DNA from: Lacinutrix sp. C3R15
GTDB taxonomy: Bacteria > Bacteroidota > Bacteroidia > Flavobacteriales > Flavobacteriaceae
Direction of reading: 5' to 3'
Assembly: GCF_018860825.1 (NCBI RefSeq)
Contig: NZ_JAHKPZ010000023.1
Span: 1 to 64,000 of the forward strand
Length of the DNA stretch: 64,000 nt
The notes under the pieces are model-generated. The model was not told where the DNA came from and searched no databases. It saw nothing but the letters and a program-made list of their open reading frames with translations. The position numbers and the translations under genes were made by a program. Shown piece by piece: positions 8,846 to 16,529 of the stretch; within the stretch, counting starts at the first letter, position 1, and every line of letters starts with the position of its first letter.

Positions 8846-9823
8846 TTATCTTCTACTGCTTCTGCTAGAAGAGCTACTTCTTGTTGAGGAACTACTTCTT
8901 GTAGAAGAAGATCTTGTAGAAGTACTACTTCTTGTTGTAGAAGATCTAGGAGTAGAATAAGAGTTTGTTCTTGTTCTAGGACTAGTTGAATATGATGAAT
9001 TAGATCTTGGTTGAGTTGTTGTAGTGTTTGTTCTAGTTCTAGTAGTATTTACTCTAGTTCTGGTAGTGTTATTAGTTCTAGGGCTAGTAGTTGTTGTATT
9101 GCTACTTCTTCTAGGTATTGTTGTTGCATTAGATCTAGTGCTAGTGCTGGTGCTGGTGCTTCTTCTAACGGTGTTATTGGTATTGTTTCTACCATATATT
9201 GCATTAGATCTATATAAGCTGTTGTTACGTCTGGAGTTGTGATATGCAACACGGTTTCTTCCGTAATAATTGTTGTAATAGCCATAGTTGTACCAATAAG
9301 GAGAGTTGAAATAGCCTCCATAACCATTATAACCATAGTATCCATAATAAGGAGTACCCCAAAAAGCATTGCCATATCCGTAACCCCAACCTATGTTCCA
9401 AAAAGGAGAATAACCAAATCTATAAGGGTTATACCAATTGTTATAGCCATAAAAACCTCCGTAGTTAGAATATACATTTATAGTTACATCACTATTGTCT
9501 TGTCCCCAACCAGCATAATATTCTTGTTCTGTAGTTTCTTGTTCATTATAATCACCTTCATAAGAGTCTATGTCTGTAAAAACTTCATCTTCATTTTCTT
9601 CTGTTATGTAGTCGTATTCTGAAGATTCCTCTTGAAAATAATTTTTGTAGTAAGTATTATTGCTAGCTACATTATTTTGTTCTACAGGTTCTTGGGTAGA
9701 ACCATAGATGCCATCATTATCTTGGTTTACATATTGCGATGAACCACATGAGCTCATAACAAAAGCAATAGTTAATAGTGCTAAAAATGGCATTTGTGCT
9801 TTTATGTATTTTTTTAATTGCAT
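8846..9823 (-). CDS. Low-complexity lipoprotein: acidic, Tyr/Gly/Asn-rich, then Arg/Ser/Thr-rich tail
   Basis: 325 residues from the ATG at 9823. The longer frame starting at 9850 is unlikely because a good -7 box (9853-9860) would place its ATG at or before the transcription start. A lipoprotein signal ends in the lipobox VMSSC, so the protein should be lipid-anchored. After the Cys comes an acidic segment rich in Glu, Asp and Tyr, then about 75 residues dominated by Tyr, Gly, Asn and Trp (YGYYGYNGYGGYF), then a tail of about 105 residues made almost only of Arg, Ser, Thr and Asn (ending TRSSSSSRSSRR). The three blocks make it a strongly segmented polyampholyte. I recognise no enzymatic domain. 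It could be a matrix, adhesive or envelope-bridging protein, but this is inference. It is divergent from proS. Confidence 0.8.
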   Translation of the reverse strand: MQLKKYIKAQMPFLALLTIAFVMSSCGSSQYVNQDNDGIYGSTQEPVEQNNVASNNTYYKNYFQEESSEYDYITEENEDEVFTDIDSYEGDYNEQETTEQEYYAGWGQDNSDVTINVYSNYGGFYGYNNWYNPYRFGYSPFWNIGWGYGYGNAFWGTPYYGYYGYNGYGGYFNSPYWYNYGYYNNYYGRNRVAYHNSRRNNSLYRSNAIYGRNNTNNTVRRSTSTSTSTRSNATTIPRRSSNTTTTSPRTNNTTRTRVNTTRTRTNTTTTQPRSNSSYSTSPRTRTNSYSTPRSSTTRSSTSTRSSSTRSSSSTRSSSSSRSSRR

Positions 9824-9842
9824 ATCTCTTAAGATTTTATTG

Positions 9843-9870
9843 TTGAACAATACAAAAATAGTTAGTTTTG
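9843..9870 (+). promoter_or_regulatory. Candidate proS promoter, overlapping the divergent one
   Basis: TTG at 9843-9845 and TAGTTTTG at 9863-9870 are spaced by 17 bases, fitting the Bacteroidetes -33/-7 pattern. The predicted leader to the proS ATG is about 50 bases. A weaker alternative -7 (AATATTTG) sits at 9901-9908. Confidence 0.5.
9853..9860 (-). promoter_or_regulatory. -7 element for the low-complexity lipoprotein gene
   Basis: On the minus strand this reads TATTTTTG, matching the Bacteroidetes -7 consensus TAnnTTTG. It lies 30 bases before the ATG at 9823 and argues against the longer start at 9850. No clear -33 TTG is seen. Confidence 0.55.
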
Positions 9871-9924
9871 CTGAACTATTTCATTATTTAACATAGTCAC
9901 AATATTTGTGCCAAAACCCTGTAT

Positions 9925-11403
9925 ATGAGCAAAAAACTTACAAGTAGAGCAGAAGACTACTCAAAATGGTATAACGAATTGGTTGTCAAGGCAGATTTAG
10001 CAGAGAACTCAGCAGTTCGTGGTTGTATGGTAATTAAACCATATGGGTATGCTATTTGGGAAAAAATGCAAGCAGAATTAGATAAGATGTTTAAAGAAAC
10101 AGGACATCAAAATGCATATTTTCCTCTTTTTGTACCTAAAAGCTTATTTGAAGCTGAAGAAAAAAATGCGGAAGGCTTTGCAAAAGAATGTGCAGTTGTT
10201 ACCCATTATAGATTACAAAATGATCCAGATAAACCAGGAAAACTTCGTGTAGATCCTGAAGCAAAATTAGAAGAAGAATTAGTCGTAAGACCAACTAGTG
10301 AGGCTATTATTTGGAATACCTATAAAGGTTGGATTCAATCGTATAGAGATTTACCATTATTAATAAACCAATGGGCAAATGTGGTACGATGGGAAATGCG
10401 TACCCGTTTATTTCTTCGTACAGCAGAATTTTTATGGCAAGAAGGGCATACTGCGCATGCCACAAAAGCAGAAGCTTTAAAAGAAGCAGAGTTAATGAAT
10501 AACGTTTATGCCAATTTTGCAGAAAACTTTATGGCTATTCCTGTTGTTAAGGGCGTGAAAACAGAAAGCGAACGATTTGCAGGAGCAGACGAAACTTATT
10601 GTATAGAAGCATTAATGCAAGATGGTAAAGCGTTACAAGCCGGAACTTCACATTTTTTAGGACAAAATTTTGCAAAAGCTTTTGATGTAAAATTTACATC
10701 TAAAGAAGGGAAACAAGATTATGTTTGGGCAACTTCATGGGGTGTTTCAACACGTTTAATGGGAGCTTTAATCATGACGCATAGTGATGATGAAGGTTTG
10801 GTATTACCTCCTAGTTTAGCACCAAATCAAGTGGTAATTGTTCCTATTTATAAAACAGAAGAACAATTTGAAGAAATTAGTAAAATTGCTAATCTTATTA
10901 AAAGTGACCTGTATGCTAAAAATATTTCTGTTAAATATGACGATAGAGACACCTATAGACCAGGAGCTAAATTTGCTCAGCATGAATTACAAGGTGTGCC
11001 ATTACGTATTGCAATAGGTCCAAAAGATTTAGAAAAGGGTACCGTAGAGATCGCTAGACGTGATACCAAGACAAAAGAAGTTATTGCCTTAGATAATTTA
11101 ACTACTACTGTAGAAACTCTTTTAGAAGAAATTCAGAATAATCTGTATAAAAAAGCACTAGATTATAGAGATACACATATCACAAAAGTGGAAAATTTTG
11201 AAGAATTTAAAGAAATTTTAGAAAATAAGGGAGGATTTATTTCTGCACACTGGGATGGTACTTCAGAAACAGAAGATAAGATAAAAGAAATAACAAAAGC
11301 AACAATACGTTGTATACCAGTAGATTCTGAAAAGGAAGAAGGAGAATGTGTCTATACAGGGAAACCTTCTAAAGGAAGAGTGCTGTTTGCAAAAGCATAT
11401 TAA
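9925..11403 (+). CDS. proS: Prolyl-tRNA synthetase, archaeal/eukaryotic-type
   Basis: 492 residues. It charges tRNA-Pro with proline using ATP in the cytoplasm. Class II motifs are visible: [12 protein letters not shown] near residue 120, motif 2 [21 protein letters not shown], and motif 3 as [19 protein letters not shown]. The anticodon-binding domain follows (about 300-400). A C-terminal domain ends in Tyr (LFAKAY), as in archaeal-type ProRS where the terminal carboxylate reaches the active site. The roughly 180-residue editing insertion of the bacterial-type enzyme is absent, and length is normal for the short type. It is preceded by a divergent promoter region. No strong hairpin follows it; the next features are the tandem promoters of tRNA-Glu. 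Confidence 0.97.
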   Translation: MSKKLTSRAEDYSKWYNELVVKADLAENSAVRGCMVIKPYGYAIWEKMQAELDKMFKETGHQNAYFPLFVPKSLFEAEEKNAEGFAKECAVVTHYRLQNDPDKPGKLRVDPEAKLEEELVVRPTSEAIIWNTYKGWIQSYRDLPLLINQWANVVRWEMRTRLFLRTAEFLWQEGHTAHATKAEALKEAELMNNVYANFAENFMAIPVVKGVKTESERFAGADETYCIEALMQDGKALQAGTSHFLGQNFAKAFDVKFTSKEGKQDYVWATSWGVSTRLMGALIMTHSDDEGLVLPPSLAPNQVVIVPIYKTEEQFEEISKIANLIKSDLYAKNISVKYDDRDTYRPGAKFAQHELQGVPLRIAIGPKDLEKGTVEIARRDTKTKEVIALDNLTTTVETLLEEIQNNLYKKALDYRDTHITKVENFEEFKEILENKGGFISAHWDGTSETEDKIKEITKATIRCIPVDSEKEEGECVYTGKPSKGRVLFAKAY

Positions 11404-11437
11404 TTTAAATTTTTTTAAAAAAAATATTGCTTTACTG

Positions 11438-11467
11438 TTGCAACATTTAAAAATAGTTGTATTTTTG
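11438..11467 (+). promoter_or_regulatory. Upstream promoter of tRNA-Glu/rpsT
   Basis: TTG (11438-11440), exactly 19 bases, then TATTTTTG (11460-11467): a full match to the Bacteroidetes primary sigma factor consensus TTG-N19-TAnnTTTG. It lies about 110 bases before the tRNA. Confidence 0.8.
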
Positions 11468-11527
11468 CATCCGCAATGGAAACGTTGTTAGTTTTTTGAA
11501 AAAAAATTGCAAAAAAAAAATAATTAA

Positions 11528-11557
11528 TTGCAGAATTAAAAAAATTAATTATATTTG
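11528..11557 (+). promoter_or_regulatory. Proximal promoter of tRNA-Glu/rpsT
   Basis: TTG (11528-11530), exactly 19 bases, then TATATTTG (11550-11557), followed 18 bases later by the tRNA 5' end. It has the same sequence, TATATTTGCA, as the tRNA-Thr promoter -7 region. Confidence 0.88.
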
Positions 11558-11575
11558 CAGTCTCAAAAGCAAAAT

Positions 11576-11647
11576 GGCCCGTTCGTCTATCGGCTAGGAC
11601 GCCAGGTTTTCATCCTGGTAAGAGGGGTTCGATTCCCCTACGGGCTA
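11576..11647 (+). tRNA. tRNA-Glu (anticodon UUC)
   Basis: A full cloverleaf can be drawn. Acceptor GGCCCGT pairs with ACGGGCT (first pair G-U). D-stem GTCT/GGAC. Anticodon stem CCAGG/CCTGG with loop TTTTCAT and anticodon TTC at 11609-11611. T-arm AGGGG-TTCGATT-CCCCT. Discriminator A; the CCA end is not encoded. rpsT starts 32 bases downstream with no terminator between, so the two are probably co-transcribed. Confidence 0.98.
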
Positions 11648-11679
11648 CATTTTTTAATAAGAAAGAAAAAAAGAAACAA

Positions 11680-11931
11680 ATGGCAAATCATAAGTCAGCG
11701 TTAAAAAGAATTAGAAGTAACGAAGCTAAGCGTTTAAGAAATAAATATCAGCACAAAACAACTCGTAATGCTATCAAGAAATTACGTGAGTTAACTGATA
11801 AGAAAGAAGCTGATGCTTTATTTCCTTCTGTTGTTTCTATGTTAGATAAACTAGCAAAGAAAAATGTAATACACGCTAACAAAGCAGCAAACCTTAAATC
11901 TGGTTTAGCTAAACATGTAGCAGCTTTATAA
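11680..11931 (+). CDS. rpsT: 30S ribosomal protein S20
   Basis: 83 residues, Lys/Arg/Ala-rich and all-helical in character, with the typical N-terminus [19 protein letters not shown]20 binds 16S rRNA early in assembly of the small subunit. The length matches the family. It lies directly behind tRNA-Glu and shares its two promoters; it ends at a strong terminator. Coupling a tRNA and a small ribosomal protein under strong promoters fits growth-rate control. Confidence 0.97.
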   Translation: MANHKSALKRIRSNEAKRLRNKYQHKTTRNAIKKLRELTDKKEADALFPSVVSMLDKLAKKNVIHANKAANLKSGLAKHVAAL

Positions 11932-11954
11932 GAAATAATTTCTTTAAAAATAAC

Positions 11955-11986
11955 AAAAAAGCCTTTCCAAACGGAAAGGCTTTTTT
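11955..11986 (+). terminator. rpsT terminator
   Basis: GCCTTTCC (11961-11968) pairs with GGAAAGGC (11973-11980), with A6 before and T6 after. Confidence 0.95.
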
Positions 11987-12089
11987 GTTATGTATTATGT
12001 ATTAAAAATAAAGGGAATTAAGGCTGTAAGGGGTAGATAAGGCTTGCTTATAATAGAGTTGTACCCAAGTTAAAATAAAACGAAATACA

Positions 12090-12677
12090 ATGAAAAAAAC
12101 TTTATATGATTTAACCAAAGAGGATTGGAATACACTTTTTCCGATTGAATTGGTTGCTCATAATCCTGAATGGAAAAACACTTATAAAAGCTAAAAAGAG
12201 AGAATTATAAAAAACGTCGGGAATGATATAATCTTGCGAGTTGAGCATTTTGGGAGTTCATCAATTCCTAGCGTCAAATCAAAACCATATATCGATTTGT
12301 TGATAGAAATACCAAAAGAAATTTTATTTGACGAAAATCTAATCGCAAATTTTACGGAATTGGGGTATTCTCATTTTGTAGTTCCTGCTCGCGACAATAT
12401 CGAGGCGTACTCATCTTTCGGAAAAGGATATAATATTGACGGAAAAAAAGAACAGATTTTTCATATTCATATGTGCCCAAAAGATAACCTAATGTGGAAA
12501 CAAATTGACTTTCTAAATTCTAATCTTGAAAGAGCTAAGCAATACGAAGATCTAAAACTCGAATTAGCAAATAAATTCAAAAACGACAGAGGTTCTTATG
12601 TACTTGGCAAGACCGATTTTGTGAATGAAACTTTAGATATAATAAGTGGAAAATCTAGCGCACAAGAAAGTATATAA
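12090..12677 (+). pseudogene. GrpB-family (UPF0157) nucleotidyltransferase-like gene with in-frame stop
   Basis: From ATG 12090 the frame reads 34 codons (MKKTLYDLTKEDW... NPEWKNTYKS), meets TAA at 12192-12194, and continues in the same frame to 12677. The full span is 195 codons, a normal length for GrpB-family proteins. The part after the stop carries the signature VEHFGSSSIPSVKSKPYIDLL, typical of the GrpB nucleotidyltransferase-like fold. The only start after the stop in this frame is a TTG at 12234, which would delete the conserved N-terminal helix, so I read this as one gene with a nonsense mutation rather than a short gene. A sequencing error at the codon is possible. The family's function is poorly defined. 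The gene stands alone between the rpsT terminator and a convergent T9SS gene and looks like an accessory insertion. Confidence 0.8.
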
Positions 12678-12709
12678 AAAATTGCTAGTTTTATCTTAAA
12701 CCAATGTTA

Positions 12710-12769
12710 GTTACGTGTTTATTGGCTTCTGATTTTCCTTCCGAAAATTCTCGCGCACAAACACGTAAC
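12710..12769. repeat. Imperfect stem-loop after the GrpB-like gene
   Basis: GTTACGTGTTT (12710-12720) and AAACACGTAAC (12759-12769) are perfect 11-base inverted arms. A second inner pair, ATTTTC (12732-12737) and GAAAAT (12743-12748), makes a bulged cruciform-like element of 60 bases. It is not followed by a T-run, so it is not an intrinsic terminator. It may be the end of an inserted segment. The rest of 12770-12885 shows nothing recognisable. Confidence 0.5.
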
Positions 12770-12885
12770 TTTCCATATACATAAACAATACTGGTTTGTT
12801 TAGCTAGCTTAGGTAATATACCTTGTTAAGTAACCGATATAGTGTAGAAGTGGAAGCGCAATAATAAATAAGACTAAGAAAAATA

Positions 12886-12928
12886 AAAAAAAACCTTGCA
12901 TTCTTCAAGATGAATACAAGGTTTTTTT
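12886..12928 (-). terminator. Terminator of the IgGFc-type T9SS gene
   Basis: AAACCTTGcATTC (12891-12903) pairs with GAATaCAAGGTTT (12912-12924), with one mismatch. The minus-strand side is followed by a run of T. The stop codon of the minus-strand gene is two bases away. Confidence 0.85.
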
Positions 12929-12929
12929 A

Positions 12930-15900
12930 TTACCTTTTTAATGAAAAGTGCGCATTAAAAATTTTCTTTTTTTCATTTTCTCTAAATTCTACAGTAAACC
13001 AATAATCTGAAGCAGGTAGAGGTTGTGAATTATAAGTACCATCCCATCCTGCATCTGTAGGTTTTAGAAACTTTAATAGTTTACCATATCTGTCAAATAT
13101 GTAAATTTTAGCATCTGGTTGATTACTTAAAGAGAATATATTCCAGTAATCATTGTAGGTATCTGCATTTGGAGTGAAGAATAATGGATAATCTATTACA
13201 GTTACTTCTTTGGTTAAAAAAGTACAGCCTTCTATATCTATTACCGTTACAGTATGTGTTCCAGGGCTTACTCCTGTAAAGGTATTGGAGTTTTGAAAAT
13301 TCAAATCATCTAATTGGTATAAAAATGTACCATCTCCATCTATAACAGTAACAACTATTGTAGGATTATTAGAAAATGCATTAGATACGGTATAGGTGAA
13401 ATCTGTGGCTTCATCTATTTCATCTACACTTACTACGTTAGAGGTGTTGCTACAGTTTGCTATGGTGTTAACTACAGTAACATAATAGCTACCTACTTGA
13501 TCGGCTTCATAGGTGCTTTCTGTTGCTCCAGAAATTATAGTATTATTATAAAACCAACTAAACTCATAATTGCTTAAGTCGCCTTGTATGTTAGAATTAA
13601 GAATAATACTCTGTGTTAGCAAGCCTGTGTCTGGGTCTACGCAATTTGACCCTCCTTCTAATAATGGTTGCGGAATAGTACCTACAGCAATGGTCTGTGT
13701 TTCATTAAGAGGTGTTTCACAAATAGTAGTAGAAGAGTATGTAATTGCAACAAGTTCTAAAATTTGGTTTTCGGTTGCACTTGGTAAAACTATCATGGCT
13801 TCTCCTGTACTATCTAATAGTATACTTTGAATAGCAGAGCCATTAATAGTGTAGGTAAGTGTGGTATCGGATGTTCCGTTTACTGTAAATATAGCATCTT
13901 CATTTTCGCATATAGGACTATTGTTGGTAACACTTGTTAATGTTGGTAATGGGGATACGTTTATTGTTTCTGTTTCAGTGATCGACAGACTACAACCTGA
14001 TGATGCAGATTCTATTTGTGATACTGCTATGGTTTGATCTGTAGACATCGTGCCAAGATTAACAGTAGCATCTCCATTATTGTCTAGGTTTGTAGTTTGT
14101 GCTGCTCCACCGTTTATTGTATATGTAATTATCGCGTTAGGGGTTCCTTCTAAAGTGAAAATGGCCTCTTCATTTTCGCAAATAGGGCCATTGCTTGTTA
14201 GATTAATTAATTCTGGTAAGGGATTTACTGTAATACTATCTGTTTCGTTAAGCGCTGTAATGCATACGAAAGTAGAATTTTCTATTTGAGATGCTGTTAT
14301 AAATTGATCTTCTGCAACAGGACCTAGGTTTATATCGATATTTCCTGAAGCATCTAAAACTACTGTTTGGTCTGCTCCTGCATTTATGGAGTAAGTAACC
14401 GTAGAATTGGGTGTACCATTTAAAGTGAAAATGGCATCTTCATTCTCGCATATTGGGCTGTTACTACTTATGCTTGTTAGGGTAGGTACAGGTAAAGGGG
14501 CAACGGTAACATCTACTGAGGTATCTCCACAAGTTTGTGAAACTGTATAGGTATAAATACCAGTATTATCTTGACTGGCATCAAAAATATCTGTTCCGCT
14601 GGCTAACGCAGGACTCCAAGTCCCTCCTGAAGCTACGTTACCTCCTGTAATAGCATCGAATAAATTTACGGTATCTTCAGGACAAACCTCTACTAGGTCT
14701 ACAATAGGTATTTCTTTAAAGCCAGAATAATGACCTGCATATCCAACGGTACCGCTAGAGCCAAATATACCTATAGACATTGGGCCTGTAGATTCTGCTT
14801 TTATATTTCCTGTATGCCCTGAAATTCTGTAAGTAACCCAGTTTGGGTTTCCTAAAACAGCTTGTGAGGAGGCAGTTGTAGGCGTTCCGTTTATAGAAAT
14901 AGCAGAATCTACCGTAGTTAACACAAATAGATCTGTAGGAAAAGAGTTTCCAGAAGTAGAGTCTAATTCATCTATACTAGGCATTAAATCAACAACTGTT
15001 GGAAAAGAGCAACTAATTGGAGGTATAAAATTAAGTCCTGTAGTTCTGTCTTCAGTACTTCCTGCTATAACCTGATAGGAATATATCGGTTTATTCGTTA
15101 AAATATGAACATTTTGATTGGCTGTTCCTTGATAATAACTTGAAGGGATCGTTATGTAATCCCCAGCATTTACTAATGTAGTATACGGTGTTGCTGATCC
15201 GTTTATAAAAACCTCTGTATTGTCATCGGTAGCAATTAGTAAAGGTAGTTCTGTGTTGTCTGAACCGTTTCCTCGTATAAAAATGTATTCTGTTCCAACT
15301 TGTTCCAAAGAAACAATTTGATCTAAGTTAATATCATTAAAACCATCAATAGTACCTCCAATAATATTACCGGTATTTACAGCAATAGGTTTGTTAGACA
15401 AAAGTTGTGCCCCAATGAAACCGGTTAAATTAGCAGGAACATTGGTGTAACCAGAAAGTACAACAGATTCGCCTGCATTTAAATTAAACGTTTGTGAAGC
15501 CGCGTTAGTGGTTCCTGCAGCTGTGGTAAAAGTTACCCCTGCAGCATAGTCTGATACTGTTACTGTTGTAGCATCTTCTGTTGCCATAAAACTTGATACA
15601 AAGTTTCGTCTAGCAAAACTATCATCTGATATTTGAGGTAAACTACCTAACCTAAAATTGGTTCCGGTACCATCTCTTCCTTTAGAGACTATAATTTCAC
15701 CGTGATTAGCTCTGTTAATTTTAAAGGTTACATAAAAATCACTAGTACCTTCTAAAATAAGACCGCTATTACCAGAGGCTGTATGTAAACCACTTTGTTC
15801 AACTAACATAAGTGAGGGTTGTGCAGTACCCACGGAAAAGGAAACAGGATTATTTTGAGATATGGTGAATGGAGAGCCGGCTACAGGAACACCATTTCCA

Positions 15901-16067
15901 TTAGTAACCACTACTTGAAACGGGGTTGGTTCTGGTGTAGAAAGGTAAACGTATTGATCAAAATCTGTCAATCCTCTGGAGTGTAATGGCGGAAGCCAAT
16001 GTTTATCACTAAGTTGTCCGTAAGCAAATGTCGAGCATAAAGTTAAAATAATTAAGAAAAAACGCAT
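12930..16067 (-). CDS. T9SS type B secreted protein with IgGFc-binding-like domain and Ig-like repeats
   Basis: 1045 residues with a signal peptide (MRFFLIILTLCSTFAYGQ). Residues about 20-450 resemble the IgGFc-binding N-terminal domain found in many flavobacterial secreted proteins (SGLHTASGNSGLILEGTSDFYV, ANQNVHILTNKPIYSYQV, TGLNFIPPISCSFPTV), read here from pattern only. A short Cys-containing module follows. Three repeats of about 91 residues come next, each starting SNxPICENExAIFTxxGT; the same module type occurs in the first gene of the window. The end is the type B sorting domain (FFTPNADTYNDYWN, YIFDRYGKLLKFL, final FSLKR). It is therefore secreted by the type IX system. It lies downstream of rho but is separated from it by the rho terminator and a 460-base gap, so it should have its own promoter. 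Confidence 0.92.
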   Translation of the reverse strand: MRFFLIILTLCSTFAYGQLSDKHWLPPLHSRGLTDFDQYVYLSTPEPTPFQVVVTNGNGVPVAGSPFTISQNNPVSFSVGTAQPSLMLVEQSGLHTASGNSGLILEGTSDFYVTFKINRANHGEIIVSKGRDGTGTNFRLGSLPQISDDSFARRNFVSSFMATEDATTVTVSDYAAGVTFTTAAGTTNAASQTFNLNAGESVVLSGYTNVPANLTGFIGAQLLSNKPIAVNTGNIIGGTIDGFNDINLDQIVSLEQVGTEYIFIRGNGSDNTELPLLIATDDNTEVFINGSATPYTTLVNAGDYITIPSSYYQGTANQNVHILTNKPIYSYQVIAGSTEDRTTGLNFIPPISCSFPTVVDLMPSIDELDSTSGNSFPTDLFVLTTVDSAISINGTPTTASSQAVLGNPNWVTYRISGHTGNIKAESTGPMSIGIFGSSGTVGYAGHYSGFKEIPIVDLVEVCPEDTVNLFDAITGGNVASGGTWSPALASGTDIFDASQDNTGIYTYTVSQTCGDTSVDVTVAPLPVPTLTSISSNSPICENEDAIFTLNGTPNSTVTYSINAGADQTVVLDASGNIDINLGPVAEDQFITASQIENSTFVCITALNETDSITVNPLPELINLTSNGPICENEEAIFTLEGTPNAIITYTINGGAAQTTNLDNNGDATVNLGTMSTDQTIAVSQIESASSGCSLSITETETINVSPLPTLTSVTNNSPICENEDAIFTVNGTSDTTLTYTINGSAIQSILLDSTGEAMIVLPSATENQILELVAITYSSTTICETPLNETQTIAVGTIPQPLLEGGSNCVDPDTGLLTQSIILNSNIQGDLSNYEFSWFYNNTIISGATESTYEADQVGSYYVTVVNTIANCSNTSNVVSVDEIDEATDFTYTVSNAFSNNPTIVVTVIDGDGTFLYQLDDLNFQNSNTFTGVSPGTHTVTVIDIEGCTFLTKEVTVIDYPLFFTPNADTYNDYWNIFSLSNQPDAKIYIFDRYGKLLKFLKPTDAGWDGTYNSQPLPASDYWFTVEFRENEKKKIFNAHFSLKR

Positions 16068-16470
16068 TTGAAATAATTTTAATAAATTGGATATATTGCC
16101 TGTTAATTTAGACTAAAACTTTAATTTTGTTGATTTTTTTTTAAAAATTTAACAAAATCTTCGTGAAAATTTTCGTTAAATATATTGTGACTTTTTGGTT
16201 GTTACAAGTTTATTTTGGCTAAAAAAAAGTGAGATATACCCTTGTGTCCTTAAGTGTTTGAATTTTAATTGTTTAATAGAATAATAAAAATTGAAGAGAT
16301 ATAAGTTTTTTAAAGCTTTTAAGGAAGCCAATGAACACTTTTAAGTAATTACTTACAAAGTAATTTTGCTAGAGATAATAATAGGATGGTATTACACCAA
16401 ACAGGTATGTAGTAGCTCTGAAACCATTTATAGTGTTTCCCTTTAAAAAAGAAGAAATTAATACGGAATA
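16068..16470. other. AT-rich gap upstream of the IgGFc-type T9SS gene
   Basis: About 400 bases between the rho terminator and the minus-strand T9SS gene. It must hold that gene's promoter and leader, but I find no exact TAnnTTTG on the minus strand. An imperfect inverted repeat (TAACAAAAT/GTTA arms near 16150-16190) is the only structure. No protein-coding frame is credible. Confidence 0.5.
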
Positions 16471-16505
16471 AAAAAAAGCCTTTAGATTTTCTAAAGGCTT
16501 TTTTT
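16471..16505 (-). terminator. rho terminator
   Basis: AAAGCCTTTAGA and TCTAAAGGCTTT (16476-16502) form a 12-base stem with a run of T on the minus strand, 25 bases after the rho stop codon. Confidence 0.9.
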
Positions 16506-16529
16506 ATGATATAAATAACTGTTATGGTA

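Noticed and set aside
8063-9622. Open frames on the plus strand opposite the FadL-type gene and the low-complexity lipoprotein
   Set aside because: They are shadows of repetitive Ser/Arg/Tyr/Asn codons; translations are Val/Leu/Ser monotony without motifs.
9823-9850. Longer lipoprotein start at 9850
   Set aside because: A -7 promoter box at 9853-9860 puts the transcript start at about that ATG, and the shorter start gives a normal lipoprotein signal.
12234-12677. A functional short GrpB protein from TTG 12234
   Set aside because: The conserved N-terminus is upstream of an in-frame stop; TTG would give a truncated fold. A coding TAA is not known for this phylum.
12710-12769. Integron attC site after the GrpB-like gene
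   Set aside because: attC ends should read RYYYAAC to GTTRRRY from outside in; here the order is GTT...AAC, the reverse, and no integrase is present.
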